Numbered from the stretch's first letter, positions 23,945-32,586 are shown. The stretch: 64,000 nucleotides of DNA from DASUCS01 sp041166385 (GCA_041166385.1 JBEEFW010000138.1:38728-102727); one strand, 5' to 3'. Notes: generated by a model from the sequence alone, not told the origin. Numbers and translations: made by a program.

Positions 23945-24018
23945 CACTCAAGTCACGAGCAGACCGAAATGTTCAGAACACCCGTTCTGAACATTTCGGC
24001 CCCTTCGTGACTTGAGTG
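23945..24018. repeat. 74-bp two-part palindrome at the centre of the mirrored sigma cassettes
   Basis: Outer arms CACTCAAGTCACGA (23945-23958) and TCGTGACTTGAGTG (24005-24018) are perfect inverses; inner arms CCGAAATGTTCAGAAC (23964-23979) and GTTCTGAACATTTCGG (23984-23999) are perfect inverses with a four-base loop. The arms end almost at the start codons of the two divergent genes, so each gene has the same upstream sequence. It may be a shared operator/promoter made by inverted duplication. Confidence 0.85.
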
Positions 24019-24021
24019 ACC

Positions 24022-24810
24022 ATGAAACGAATCGGTGCTGGCATCGCCGTGATCGTGGTTGCCATGACGCTCGTGCCCCCGCCGGCGGCGGCCCAGAACT
24101 CGAGCGCTTCGTTGACTCCGAGAGCCCCCTATGCCCTCGAGTCCGCAGGCGAGGTGGTGATCACCGTCTCGCTTTGGAGAGCGGGTCGGGTCGCGTACCA
24201 GACGTTCAACGGGGCCTGTTATGTCACCTACTCCCGGGCGGGCGACCCCCCGAACACGATCTGCTCGGATGAAGCGCGCGCGCCCGAGGACTACATCGCG
24301 ACCAGCGGTGTCCTGGTCTTCACCGCGGTCGAGGGCTCCAAGACGGTCAAGATCCCCATCGTCGATGATGACCGGGCCGAGGGCGACCAAAGGTTCACGC
24401 TGCTCGCCTGGGAGGAGGTCAACGCCGACCCTTGGATAGATCGCGGCGACAGTGTGACCGTCAGCATCATCGACGACGAACGGAGCGGCGTCGCCACGAC
24501 CGCGACCACCACGGCCGGCGGTCAACCGTCGGGCTCGGCTCCGTTCTCTGCGCTGGCGCCCACGCCCCCGCTGATCGGGGACGTTCCGCTGCCGGACATC
24601 GCGGTGGAGCTGGCATCCGGGGAGCTCCGCCCCGGCCCGGGGTTCGAGCTGACGAGCGAGGGATCCCCGCAACCGGCGCCCGCGCAGGACGGTGGAGATG
24701 GCGGATCGGCATCCTCCTGGTTGGCGCCCGGACTCGGAACCGCGGCCGCGGGCGTCGGCGCCCTGGCGTTCATGCGGCGACGGAAGCAATGGTCACCGAC
24801 GCGGTCGTGA
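24022..24810 (+). CDS. Secreted Calx-beta-like protein with C-terminal membrane anchor
   Basis: A 262-residue protein with a signal peptide (IAVIVVAMTLVPPPAAAQ, residues ~7-25), one Calx-beta-type domain (EDYIATSGVLVFTAVEGSKT, then VKIPIVDDDRAEGDQRFTL and SVTVSIIDDE, ~70-155), a Pro/Ser-rich linker and a C-terminal membrane helix followed by RRRKQW. It should be displayed on the outer face of the membrane. ATG 24022 is preferred over GTG 24016, which lies in the palindrome. Its end overlaps the sigma gene by 22 bases, so it heads an operon with the right-hand sigma/anti-sigma pair. It occupies the same place as the broken gene in the left cassette, but it is not similar to it. Confidence 0.8.
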   Translation: MKRIGAGIAVIVVAMTLVPPPAAAQNSSASLTPRAPYALESAGEVVITVSLWRAGRVAYQTFNGACYVTYSRAGDPPNTICSDEARAPEDYIATSGVLVFTAVEGSKTVKIPIVDDDRAEGDQRFTLLAWEEVNADPWIDRGDSVTVSIIDDERSGVATTATTTAGGQPSGSAPFSALAPTPPLIGDVPLPDIAVELASGELRPGPGFELTSEGSPQPAPAQDGGDGGSASSWLAPGLGTAAAGVGALAFMRRRKQWSPTRS

Positions 24811-25313
24811 CCGTTCCGGTCACGATGTTCGAGGCGGTCGACACGTTCGCGGGGTTCGAGCCGTGGTACCTGCGCGAGCACCCGAAGGTCGTGGCCGCGT
24901 TGACGTGGGTCGCCGGGGATCCTCATGTGGCGGCCGACGCGGCCGACGAAGCGTTCGCCCGGGCGTACGCCGACTGGCGCAAAGTCGGGCAGATGGCTTC
25001 ACCGGGCGGCTGGGTCTACCGCGTCGCGCTGAACGTGGTGCGCCGGCGGACGCGGCGAGCGGCTTTGGAGCGGCGGGCGGTCGAGCCGCCGGCCGAGGTG
25101 GCCCGGGTCGTCGACCGCGAGATCTGGACGGTCGTGCAGCAGTTACCCGAGCGCCAGCGGGTGGCGGTCGTGCTGCGCTACCTGTTGGATCTTCCCGAGC
25201 AGCAAGTGGCAATGACCATGGGCATCTCACGCGGCACAGTCGCCTCGGCGCTAGCCGCCGCCCGGCGACGACTGGCCGCCTGGCTCACGGACGAAGAGGC
25301 GGCGGATGGCTGA
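24789..25313 (+). CDS. ECF-type RNA polymerase sigma factor (right cassette)
   Basis: A 174-residue sigma factor nearly identical in layout and motifs to the one at 22496-23026 (shared WYLREHPKVVAALTW, AGDPHVAADA, DEAFARAYA, MASPGGWVYRVALNVVRRR, LPERQR-x-AVVLRYLLDLPEQ, SRGTVASALAAAR). Regions 2 and 4 are complete. ATG 24789 lies inside the end of the Calx-beta gene. The anti-sigma-like gene begins eight bases before its stop, the same overlap as in the left cassette. Confidence 0.88.
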   Translation: MVTDAVVTVPVTMFEAVDTFAGFEPWYLREHPKVVAALTWVAGDPHVAADAADEAFARAYADWRKVGQMASPGGWVYRVALNVVRRRTRRAALERRAVEPPAEVARVVDREIWTVVQQLPERQRVAVVLRYLLDLPEQQVAMTMGISRGTVASALAAARRRLAAWLTDEEAADG

Positions 25314-25755
25314 GTTGCGGCAATCCCTGTACGCCTTGGTGGAACACCCTCCGACCACGCCCCGCGCCGTTGAGGTCGTGGCCGCTCATGGCGCCCGTTT
25401 TGCGCGGCGCCGCCGGGAGCTGCGCGGCGCGGCCGGCCTCGCTCTCGTTGTGATGGTGTCTGCCGTCGGACTGGGCGTCGCACGCCAGGACTCCAAGCGC
25501 AGTCTCTTCGTGGCCACTGAGGGAGCAACGACCGCCGGGTATGTCGCGGAGCAGCCCGGGGGCTACATCGGCACCGGCACGTGGCACTTGATGATCACGC
25601 GGGACGGGCAGGTGATCGAACTGAGCAGCGCGTCGAGCGATCATTGCGGCCCGATCGGCGTCATCCTCCCCGGCGACGAGGTGCGCGGCTCGATCACGGG
25701 ACGGGGCTCGACCCTGCGCGTGGGCGAGGGGTTCACCTGCCCGGACTCGCCCTGA
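25306..25755 (+). CDS. Anti-sigma-like single-pass membrane protein (right cassette)
   Basis: A 149-residue protein: cytosolic MAELRQSLYALVEHPP, basic RFARRRRELRGA, one membrane helix (~42-60), and an outside domain of about 85 residues (YIGTGTWHLMITRDGQVIEL) with two cysteines (DHCGPIG, FTCPDSP). The cytosolic part and helix match the left-hand protein at 21739, but the outside domain is unrelated and much shorter, so the two sigma factors probably answer to different signals. It ends four bases before the next gene. Confidence 0.7.
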   Translation: MAELRQSLYALVEHPPTTPRAVEVVAAHGARFARRRRELRGAAGLALVVMVSAVGLGVARQDSKRSLFVATEGATTAGYVAEQPGGYIGTGTWHLMITRDGQVIELSSASSDHCGPIGVILPGDEVRGSITGRGSTLRVGEGFTCPDSP

Positions 25756-25759
25756 GCCA

Positions 25760-27286
25760 GTGACTTCGGCCGAGAACGCCAGTAGGACAGAACGTCCTGA
25801 GCCTCTGCGGGTGGGGTGGGCCTTCGGCGCGCTGCTCGTGCTTGCATCCTCGGCGATCGTGCTCGTGAGCGAGGTCGTGGCCGCTCGTGTCATCGCGCCG
25901 TACGTCGGCCTCACACTCGAGACCTTCTCCGCCGTGATCGGATGCGTACTCGCAGGCATCTCGGTCGGCAGCTGGGCGGGCGGTTGGCTCGCGGACCGCG
26001 TGCCGACCCGAGCCCTCCTGGTGGGATCACTGGCCCTTGGCGGGGTGTCCCTCATCGCGTCGCCGTACATCATCCGGGCCATCGGACCGAACGCCACTCC
26101 CAACGACCCGTCGGGCGCTCTCTCCCTGGCAGCCGGCGGGTTCTTCGTGCCGAGCGTCGCATTGAGCGCCATCACCCCCACGGTGCTCAGATCGATCGGC
26201 CAGGGTTCTCGCCGGCTCGGTTCGGTGGCGGGAGCGGTGTCAGCGATCGGCACCGCCGGAGCGCTCGTCGGGAACTTCGGTGCCGGGTTCGTCCTGGTCG
26301 GGACGCTCCGATCGGGACAGATTCTCGTCCTGTGCGGCGCCGCCTGTCTCCTGCTGGCGGCTGCCACTGCGTACGCACTCGGGGAGCCTGGCTCGATCCG
26401 TGTGAGTGCGGTCATCGTCCTCGTGCTCGGCGGCATTGGTGGATCACAACTCGGCCGGCAACTCCCGTGCGATGCGGAAACGAAGTACGTGTGTCTCAAC
26501 ATCGACCAGACCGCTCCGTCGACCTTCCTCATCCGAAGCAACATCTACAGCAGCAGCGTCACGAACGTTGCCGACCCGCGGGAGCTGCACTTCCCCTATC
26601 TGCGGGACATGGCCGCCATCGTCGAGGCCGCACCCGGAAGCAACGAACCGGGACTTCGCTTCGGGTACGTCGGTGGAGGGGGCTACACGCTCCCCCTGTA
26701 CTTCGAAGCGACGTATCCGGCCGCCTCGCACCTCGTGTACGAGATCGACGAGGAGCTGGTCGAGCGAGTCACCGCGGTCCTCAGCATCGACAACCTTCGA
26801 ACGCGGTTCCCGACGCGGATCGGCGACGCGCGCACCGAGGTCGCGACGTCCGACTCGGGCTCCGCCAGCTTCGTCATAGGAGACGCGTTCTCCGGGATCT
26901 CCGTGCCCTGGCACCTCACCACGCGCGAGTTCCTCGACGACGTCGCCGCGGTGCTGGTGCCGAACGGCCTCTACATCATGAACCTGATCGACTCAGGCCA
27001 CTACGACCTGGCCCGGGCGGAAGCGCAAACGTTCCGCTCGGTGTTCGGTGACGTCGCGGTCGTGGCTCCCAGCCATGTCTTGTCGGGCTCCTACGGCGGA
27101 GTCGCCAACATCTTGCTGATCGGCGGGGATGCGCTACCCGACATCACTGACCTGAACGACTCGCTCCGACGTACGAGTTCGCGGTCCGTCGCCATCAGTG
27201 GCGGTGACATCGAACCCTTCATCGGCAACGCGATGGTCCTCAGCGACGACTTCGCGCCGGTCGACCAACTTCTCGGCCGACCGTGA
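25760..27286 (+). CDS. Fused membrane transporter-like/spermidine-synthase-like protein
   Basis: A 508-residue protein of the fused MFS/spermidine synthase type. The N-terminal ~220 residues hold six to seven membrane helices (LLVLASSAIVLVSEVVAARV ... VIGCVLAGISVGSWAGGWLA). The C-terminal half is a Rossmann methyltransferase-like domain of the polyamine aminopropyltransferase fold: FGYVGGGGYTLPLYF is the glycine-rich cofactor loop, and VYEIDEELV is the acidic strand end. Real aminopropyl transfer is unproven for this fused family. The GTG at 25760 follows the anti-sigma stop by four bases, and its own stop overlaps the next gene by four bases (GTGA). Confidence 0.8.
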   Translation: MTSAENASRTERPEPLRVGWAFGALLVLASSAIVLVSEVVAARVIAPYVGLTLETFSAVIGCVLAGISVGSWAGGWLADRVPTRALLVGSLALGGVSLIASPYIIRAIGPNATPNDPSGALSLAAGGFFVPSVALSAITPTVLRSIGQGSRRLGSVAGAVSAIGTAGALVGNFGAGFVLVGTLRSGQILVLCGAACLLLAAATAYALGEPGSIRVSAVIVLVLGGIGGSQLGRQLPCDAETKYVCLNIDQTAPSTFLIRSNIYSSSVTNVADPRELHFPYLRDMAAIVEAAPGSNEPGLRFGYVGGGGYTLPLYFEATYPAASHLVYEIDEELVERVTAVLSIDNLRTRFPTRIGDARTEVATSDSGSASFVIGDAFSGISVPWHLTTREFLDDVAAVLVPNGLYIMNLIDSGHYDLARAEAQTFRSVFGDVAVVAPSHVLSGSYGGVANILLIGGDALPDITDLNDSLRRTSSRSVAISGGDIEPFIGNAMVLSDDFAPVDQLLGRP

Positions 27287-28245
27287 TTGGTACTGCCCGA
27301 CGGCGTCACAGGCTCTTGGTCGCGATCGCTGCGCTTCTCGCAGGCGGAGCGACAATCGGCCTGTTCCTCGATGGGTCGAAGGACGACAGCGCCGAGCCGA
27401 TCGCGGCGTCGTATCCGGAAGGTCCGCTCAGTGAGGGCGAGAGGCTGTACTTCGCTGAGATGGGCGCGGACCGCGTCTCGGTGGTCGAAGACGGCGCGGC
27501 GCGGGCGTTCTTCACCCAACGCGATTGCGGGCCGACGGCGATCGCGCCCTATGGCGGCGACGGCTACCTCGTGCTCTGTCATCTCGGCCGACGGGTCGTG
27601 GCGGTCACCGCGGCCGGAGAGGAGAGGCGCCGCTGGAGCGCCTATGCCGACGGGAAGGCTCTGATGGATCCGAACGATGCGTCGGCCGACGGACACGGCG
27701 GCGTCTACTTCTCCGATCCCGGCCCGTTCTCGAGAAACACCGAGCCGCACGGACGAGTGCTGCATCTCGCGGCAGACGGCGTGCTGCGCATCGTCGCGGA
27801 CACGCTCTGGTATCCCAACGGCGTCTACGTCGACCAGGTCCACCTGCACCTCTACGTGAGCGAGCACATGGCAGGGCGAGTGCTGCGCTTCGAGATTCGC
27901 CCGGACGGCTCATTGGGACCACCCGCCACATTCGTGCAGCTGGTCGATGCGCAACGCTCGGATAGTTACGACACGCCCTATGCGGAGACCGGCCCCGACG
28001 GTTTGGAGATCGGGCCGAACGGCGAGCTCTACGTCGTCGTCTACGGCGAGGGGCGGGTGTTGCGCTTCGCGCGAAACGGTGCGTACCGCGGCGCGATCGA
28101 ACTTCCGACGCGCTACGCCACCAACATCACGTTCTTGCCGGACGGAAGCGCGGTCACCACTGGCTCCTTCAACAACGTCGATCCGCCCTTTCCTGGGGAA
28201 GTTCGCTTCCACACCGCTGCAGCTGTGACGAAGGCGTCAGAATGA
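27283..28245 (+). CDS. SMP-30/gluconolactonase-like beta-propeller, membrane-anchored
   Basis: A 320-residue protein with an N-terminal membrane helix (LLVAIAALLAGGATIGLFL) and a six-bladed beta-propeller of the SMP-30/strictosidine-synthase type: MDPNDASADGHGGVYFSDPG, YPNGVYVDQVHLHLYVSEH, GPDGLEIGPNGELYVVVYGE. The Asn/Asp residues at blade ends fit a metal-bound lactonase centre. It should act outside the membrane, on lactones or related esters if catalytic. The GTG overlaps the previous stop by four bases, so it is coupled to the spermidine-synthase-like gene. Confidence 0.8.
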   Translation: MIGTARRRHRLLVAIAALLAGGATIGLFLDGSKDDSAEPIAASYPEGPLSEGERLYFAEMGADRVSVVEDGAARAFFTQRDCGPTAIAPYGGDGYLVLCHLGRRVVAVTAAGEERRRWSAYADGKALMDPNDASADGHGGVYFSDPGPFSRNTEPHGRVLHLAADGVLRIVADTLWYPNGVYVDQVHLHLYVSEHMAGRVLRFEIRPDGSLGPPATFVQLVDAQRSDSYDTPYAETGPDGLEIGPNGELYVVVYGEGRVLRFARNGAYRGAIELPTRYATNITFLPDGSAVTTGSFNNVDPPFPGEVRFHTAAAVTKASE

Positions 28246-28351
28246 CCAACTCGTTGCCTGCGATCGGCGTTGCGGCAGAACGGAAGGGCTGCACGACCGT
28301 CAGTTCACGTGAGGCGGTACAGCAGATTTGGCGATGGTACGTTCCGCGGGG

Positions 28352-29899
28352 ATGCCGCTGAGTCGCCGTGATTTCTTGCTCAGCGCCTCCAGCGCGGTTG
28401 CGCTCGCGGCATGCAGCAGTAGTGGTAGCAGCAGCACGAGCAAGGGCACGACGACGTCGCGCACGCCGGCGCCGCCCGCGGTGCCGTTGCCCGGCGGGCC
28501 CTTCACGCTCGGGGTGGCCTCCGGAGATCCCGCGCCCGGGAGCGTCGTGCTGTGGACGCGGCTCGCGCCGACACCGACCTCCGGCGGAGGAATGCCCGAG
28601 GAGGACGTCTCCGTGGTGTGGGAGGTCGCGACCGACGACGCCTTCGCGGATGTCGTTGCATCGGGAGAAGTGACTGCGGAGCCGCGCCACGCCCACAGCG
28701 TCCACGTGATTGCGGACGGCCTGAGCGACGGGGTCGACTACCGCTACCGGTTTCGAGTGGCCGGGTTCACGAGTCCGACGGGCCGCACGCGCACGCCGCC
28801 GGCGGGCGACGCGTCGTCGTTGCACTTCGCGTTCGCGTCGTGTCAGGACTTTCAAGACGGGTTCTGGCCCGCGCACACGCACCTTGCGGAAGAGGACCTC
28901 GACCTCGTCGTCTGGTTGGGCGACTACATCTACGAGGGTGCCGTCAACCAGAACGCCGTGCGTCAACACGACGGGCCGGAGCCGACGACGATCGACGGAT
29001 ATCGAAACCGCTACGGCCTGTACAAGAGCGAACTGAATCTGCAAGCAGCGCATGCCGCTCGCCCATGGCTGATCGTGTGGGACGACCATGAAGTCGACAA
29101 CAACTACGCCGGCGACTCGTCGCAGGACTCCGTCGCGGTCGACGAGTTCCTCGCCCGCCGGGCCGCGGCGTACCAGGCGTGGTGGGAGCACATGCCGGTG
29201 CGGCTCGACCCGCCGACCGGACCGACGTTCGAGATCAACCGCGTGCTCGAGTGGGGCGGCCTGGCCTCGTTCTTCGCGATCGACACCCGACAGCACCGTG
29301 CGAACCAGGCCTGCGCTAGGGCGAGCGACGTCGGCGAGGTGTGTCCCGAGGTCGACGATCCCTCGCGACAGATGCTCGGCGCCGACCAGGAGGCGTGGCT
29401 CACCGAACGGATGCCGGCGTCGTCCGCGACCTGGAACGTGCTGGCCAACCAAGTGATCTTCAGTCCGTCGCCCATCTCTCTCGGCGGCACCACCGTGCTC
29501 AATTTCGATCAGTGGGATGGCTACCCCGCGGCGCGGACGCGGGTGCTCGAGGTCCTGGCGCGAACACGGAACCCAGTGATCATCACCGGCGACATCCACG
29601 CCAGCGCCGTGGCCGATGTGCGCAAGGACGACTCCGTGGTCGCGGTGGAATTCGTTGGGACGTCGGTGTCGTCCTCGTTCCCAGCGACCCTCGTGAGCTT
29701 CTTCGAATCGGCGGCCACCGCAAGCGGCGCACTCATGGCCGACGCGCGGCACCGCGGCTACGTGCGCTGCAACGTGACGCCCACCTCGTTCACGGCCGAC
29801 TATCGGGTCGTCGAATCCACGACGGCCCCGAGCTCACCGATCTCCACGGCATCATCCTTCGTCGTGACTGCGGGCCGGCCGGGAGTCCGCAAAGCCTGA
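28352..29899 (+). CDS. phoD: PhoD-type alkaline phosphatase/phosphodiesterase, Tat lipoprotein
   Basis: A 515-residue secreted enzyme. The N-terminus is a twin-arginine signal with lipobox (LSRRDFLLSASSAVALAACS, RR at 5-6, lipid-modified cysteine at 21). The N-terminal PhoD beta domain is followed by the metallophosphatase core: FAFASCQDFQDGFWPAH, VVWLGDYIYEG, LIVWDDHEVDNNY, then VIITGDIHASAVADV with the final metal-binding histidine. PhoD enzymes use Ca and Fe to release phosphate from phosphodiesters and monoesters. ATG 28352 gives the most standard signal peptide; ATG 28334 would add six residues. It stands alone and may be phosphate-controlled, although no Pho box was seen. Confidence 0.88.
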   Translation: MPLSRRDFLLSASSAVALAACSSSGSSSTSKGTTTSRTPAPPAVPLPGGPFTLGVASGDPAPGSVVLWTRLAPTPTSGGGMPEEDVSVVWEVATDDAFADVVASGEVTAEPRHAHSVHVIADGLSDGVDYRYRFRVAGFTSPTGRTRTPPAGDASSLHFAFASCQDFQDGFWPAHTHLAEEDLDLVVWLGDYIYEGAVNQNAVRQHDGPEPTTIDGYRNRYGLYKSELNLQAAHAARPWLIVWDDHEVDNNYAGDSSQDSVAVDEFLARRAAAYQAWWEHMPVRLDPPTGPTFEINRVLEWGGLASFFAIDTRQHRANQACARASDVGEVCPEVDDPSRQMLGADQEAWLTERMPASSATWNVLANQVIFSPSPISLGGTTVLNFDQWDGYPAARTRVLEVLARTRNPVIITGDIHASAVADVRKDDSVVAVEFVGTSVSSSFPATLVSFFESAATASGALMADARHRGYVRCNVTPTSFTADYRVVESTTAPSSPISTASSFVVTAGRPGVRKA

Positions 29900-29938
29900 C
29901 GCCCGACCGGCAGGGAACGCGCGGTCGTCAGCCACCGG

Positions 29939-30364
29939 TCACGCGTTCTGGTTGCCTCCCACGATGCGGCCGGTGATGAAACCGGGTCGCAGCCGTAGCC
30001 ACACGTCGCGGGCGCCGCCCGTCCACGGCACGACCGTCAGCGCTTGCAGTCGCGCCATGTCTTTGGCCTGATACCAGGTGACCTCCTCGAGGTGACCTGT
30101 GACGAGGACGCTCCATCCCGACTGACTGGTCCGGTCGAAGCTGTCGACCTCGAAGGCGGCATGGCCTTGGCCGGCATCCAACCCCGAACCCGGCAGTGTG
30201 CGCATCACGATGTCGTCGCCATCGAGGGCGTAGTTGACCGGGAAGATCATCGGCGTCCCGCCGACGACGACTGCGACGCGACCGATGACGTCCTGGGCGA
30301 GCAAGTCCCTGCACTCGTCCGACCCGAGAACCTCGATTCCGCTGTGCCGGCTGACAGTGCGCAT
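29939..30364 (-). CDS. Pyridoxamine 5'-phosphate oxidase-like flavin/F420-binding protein
   Basis: A 141-residue split-barrel protein of the PNPOx-like family: EVLGSDECRDLLAQDVIGRV, then VVGGTPMIFPVNYALDGDDI and VLVTGHLEEV. Actinobacterial members bind FMN, F420 or heme and reduce small molecules. It is convergent with phoD, 40 bases apart. ATG 30364 is used because the first 20 residues match the usual family beginning. The upstream stretch to the beta-propeller anti-sigma gene is 100 bases without a gene. Confidence 0.82.
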   Translation of the reverse strand: MRTVSRHSGIEVLGSDECRDLLAQDVIGRVAVVVGGTPMIFPVNYALDGDDIVMRTLPGSGLDAGQGHAAFEVDSFDRTSQSGWSVLVTGHLEEVTWYQAKDMARLQALTVVPWTGGARDVWLRLRPGFITGRIVGGNQNA

Positions 30365-30464
30365 GACGACCTTCCGTTCCTTCGTGCGGCTCCATCCTCG
30401 ACCCGGAGCCGATACGCGGGCAGGGCCAAAGGTCCCTTTCTCGCGTTGTGAAGAGCGTGCGCCG

Positions 30465-31640
30465 TCACGGCGCGCCGCACGACCTTGGTCTGATGGTCCC
30501 AACCTCGTTGCCCGTGGTGAACCAGGGGTTGCCGTCGGGCCCGATGATGACGAACTGCGTGGCCGTCTGCGTCTCGTAGGAAATGACGTTGCCGTCCGGC
30601 TGAACCGCGCCGAGCGAGTTGGCGTTCGTGGTGAACCAGACGGTGCCGTCGGGGCCGACCGCGATGTCGAACGCGGCGAGACGTTGCGTGTCGGATATCG
30701 AGCCGTCAGCGTGCAGATGGCCGAGGAGGCGGGTGCCATCCGCGTTCGGCGCGAGGAACCACACGCCGTCGGCGGCAGCGGCGATCACATCCGGGCCGGC
30801 GTTCGCGCCCTGGCGGTTGGCGGGGCCGTCGAACTCGCGAACGACTCCATCTTTGATCACGCCGATCTTGTTGATGGCGCTCTCGGCGAACCAGATCGTT
30901 CCATCCGAGCCGGCTTCGACGTCGACGAGCCCTGCGTACCCCTGCGACGAGGGCTGCACGAGCTGGTGGGGATCCGTGCCGTCCGAGCGATGCGAGGCGA
31001 TCCCTTCGCCGGAGGAGTCCGCGTAGGCGTACCACAGCTCGCCGTCGGCTCCATGCGTCATCGCGTTGACGTTCTCGGCGAAGGAACTCGAGAAGAACAA
31101 CCCGGAAGGGGTGACGATGTGTACGGTCGCTGTGCCCCATTCGGCGAACCACACGTTGCCGTCGGCATCGAGCGCCGGAAGATAGGCGTTCGACGGCGCG
31201 GCAGGTACGTGGTACGTCGAGACGGTTCCCAGCAGGTCGACGGCGCCGACCGTGGCGGTAGGGGCCGAGGTGAACCACACGCGCCCGTCGCTTCCGACGG
31301 TGAGACGTCCGAGGCTGGTCGTGCCCGCGGCGTACGCCGTCACGCCCGCGCCGCATGTCGGCGGCGTCGTCGGGCTCGTTGTCGTGGTCGACTCGAGCGT
31401 GGTGCTCGACAGCGACGGGTCGGGGACGACGGGCTTGTCGCCGGTCGTCGTGGTCGTCGGATCCGACCCGGTGCCGGACACGGAGACGCTCAGCGAGCGA
31501 GAGGGGCCGGACCGCGTGACGATCACGAGGCCCCCGATCACCAAGGCCAGAGCGGTAGTAGCTCCGATCGCGAGGGCGCGGCCGCGACGCCGTCGGCCCT
31601 CGCGCACGACTCGGTTGAAGATCTCGTCACTGGCCGGCAA
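30465..31640 (-). CDS. Anti-sigma-like membrane protein with Vgb/NHL beta-propeller
   Basis: A 391-residue protein: short cytosolic N-terminus (PASDEIFNRVVREGRRRR), one membrane helix (ALAIGATTALALVIGGLVIV), a Thr/Pro-rich linker, and an outside seven-bladed propeller built of repeats such as LTVGSDGRVWFTS, PALDADGNVWFAEW, VEAGSDGTIWFAES, IAVGPDGTVWFTTN, VIIGPDGNPWFTTG, the streptogramin-lyase (Vgb) pattern. The TTG at 31640 overlaps the preceding sigma gene by 14 bases, the arrangement of a sigma/anti-sigma pair. Here the sensor would be a beta-propeller. Lyase activity is unlikely in this setting. Confidence 0.75.
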   Translation of the reverse strand: MPASDEIFNRVVREGRRRRGRALAIGATTALALVIGGLVIVTRSGPSRSLSVSVSGTGSDPTTTTTGDKPVVPDPSLSSTTLESTTTTSPTTPPTCGAGVTAYAAGTTSLGRLTVGSDGRVWFTSAPTATVGAVDLLGTVSTYHVPAAPSNAYLPALDADGNVWFAEWGTATVHIVTPSGLFFSSSFAENVNAMTHGADGELWYAYADSSGEGIASHRSDGTDPHQLVQPSSQGYAGLVDVEAGSDGTIWFAESAINKIGVIKDGVVREFDGPANRQGANAGPDVIAAAADGVWFLAPNADGTRLLGHLHADGSISDTQRLAAFDIAVGPDGTVWFTTNANSLGAVQPDGNVISYETQTATQFVIIGPDGNPWFTTGNEVGTIRPRSCGAP

Positions 31641-32145
31641 GGCGTACCTCCAACTCGGTTTCGTCGCTGGTCTCGAGAGTGGACCGCAGCCGGGCAAGTC
31701 CTCGATGCAGGTGGGTCTTGACCGATCCCGGGCTCACGCCCAGTACGGACGCGACGTCCCCCTCGCTCAGATCGCTCAAGTAACGGAGGGCCACCACCTC
31801 GCGTTGGCGACGAGGCAGCCGTTCGAGTGCGATCGCCAGTGCCAGTCGCAGCACGATGGCATCGTCGAGATCGGAGGAAGGGGGCCGTGCAAGTTCGGTT
31901 CTCGCACTGCTGCGGCGGCGCACGTGGTCGATTGCCAAGTTGGTCGCCACCCGTAACACCCACGCATCGACGTGATCCACGCCCGCCATGCGCCACCAGC
32001 GGGCATACAGCCGTGTCAACGCCTCGGCGGCGATGTCCTCGCTGACGAGATCCTCACCGGTGATCCGCCGGGCAAGTCGCTCCGCGAGCGGGAAGGTCCG
32101 GTCGAACACCACTCGAAAGGAGCGATCGTCGTCTCGTCCCACCAC
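31627..32145 (-). CDS. SigE-family ECF RNA polymerase sigma factor
   Basis: A 172-residue sigma factor: region 2 DLVSEDIAAEALTRLYARWW and VDAWVLRVATNLAIDHVRRR; region 4 LPRRQREVVALRYLSDLSEG and the HTH VASVLGVSPGSVKTHLHRGL. The start is a GTG at 32145 (another GTG follows directly). It is distinct from the two mirrored sigma factors. The partner gene encodes the propeller-bearing membrane protein. The 150 bases upstream are a divergent control region shared with the gene at 32296. Confidence 0.88.
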   Translation of the reverse strand: MVGRDDDRSFRVVFDRTFPLAERLARRITGEDLVSEDIAAEALTRLYARWWRMAGVDHVDAWVLRVATNLAIDHVRRRSSARTELARPPSSDLDDAIVLRLALAIALERLPRRQREVVALRYLSDLSEGDVASVLGVSPGSVKTHLHRGLARLRSTLETSDETELEVRLAGQ

Positions 32146-32295
32146 ACCCCTTCAACGAATGACGTGCGCACTACGTTGACACGTCCGGTTGGAGCGGGCT
32201 CCGTCCTTGATCGGTCGCATTTTGCATGGGGGGCCCGAGGCGCATGACCGGGAGTGAACTCGGAGTAGGTTCCGCGCAGCACCTAGGGAGGTCCG

Positions 32296-32586
32296 ATGGC
32301 ATACGGAATTGCGTTGAGGTTCGAGGGCGTTGGCGAGGACCAGTACTGGGCGGTCAACAAAGAACTCGGGATCGATCGCGACGGGAACGGTGACTGGCCC
32401 GCGGGCATGGTCAGCCACGTCGGCGGGCCGACCGACGACGGGTGGGTCGTGATGGAGGTCTGGAACAGCAAGGCCGACCAGGAAGCCTTCATGGCGTCAC
32501 GACTCGGCGCCGCGCTGGGGTCGGTGGGACTGCCGCAGCCGGTGCAGGTCATCGAATCCGAGCTCGTCAACCACCACACCGCCTAG
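32296..32586 (+). CDS. Small ABM-like ferredoxin-fold protein
   Basis: A 96-residue protein that begins MAYGIALRFEGVGEDQYWAV and contains GMVSHVGGPTDDGWVVMEVW and KADQEAFMASRL, the strand/helix pattern of dimeric antibiotic-biosynthesis-monooxygenase (ABM) proteins. A GGGAGG ribosome-binding site precedes the ATG. The end overlaps the convergent cystathionine synthase gene by four bases. Catalysis is uncertain; many such proteins have no known substrate. Confidence 0.65.
   Translation: MAYGIALRFEGVGEDQYWAVNKELGIDRDGNGDWPAGMVSHVGGPTDDGWVVMEVWNSKADQEAFMASRLGAALGSVGLPQPVQVIESELVNHHTA

Noticed and set aside
28169..29752. 527-codon open frame antisense to phoD
   Set aside because: The phoD frame has Tat signal and metal-binding motifs; the antisense frame is compositionally biased.
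30234..31721. 495-codon open frame antisense to the propeller-bearing anti-sigma gene
   Set aside because: The opposite strand encodes regular propeller blades; this frame has none.
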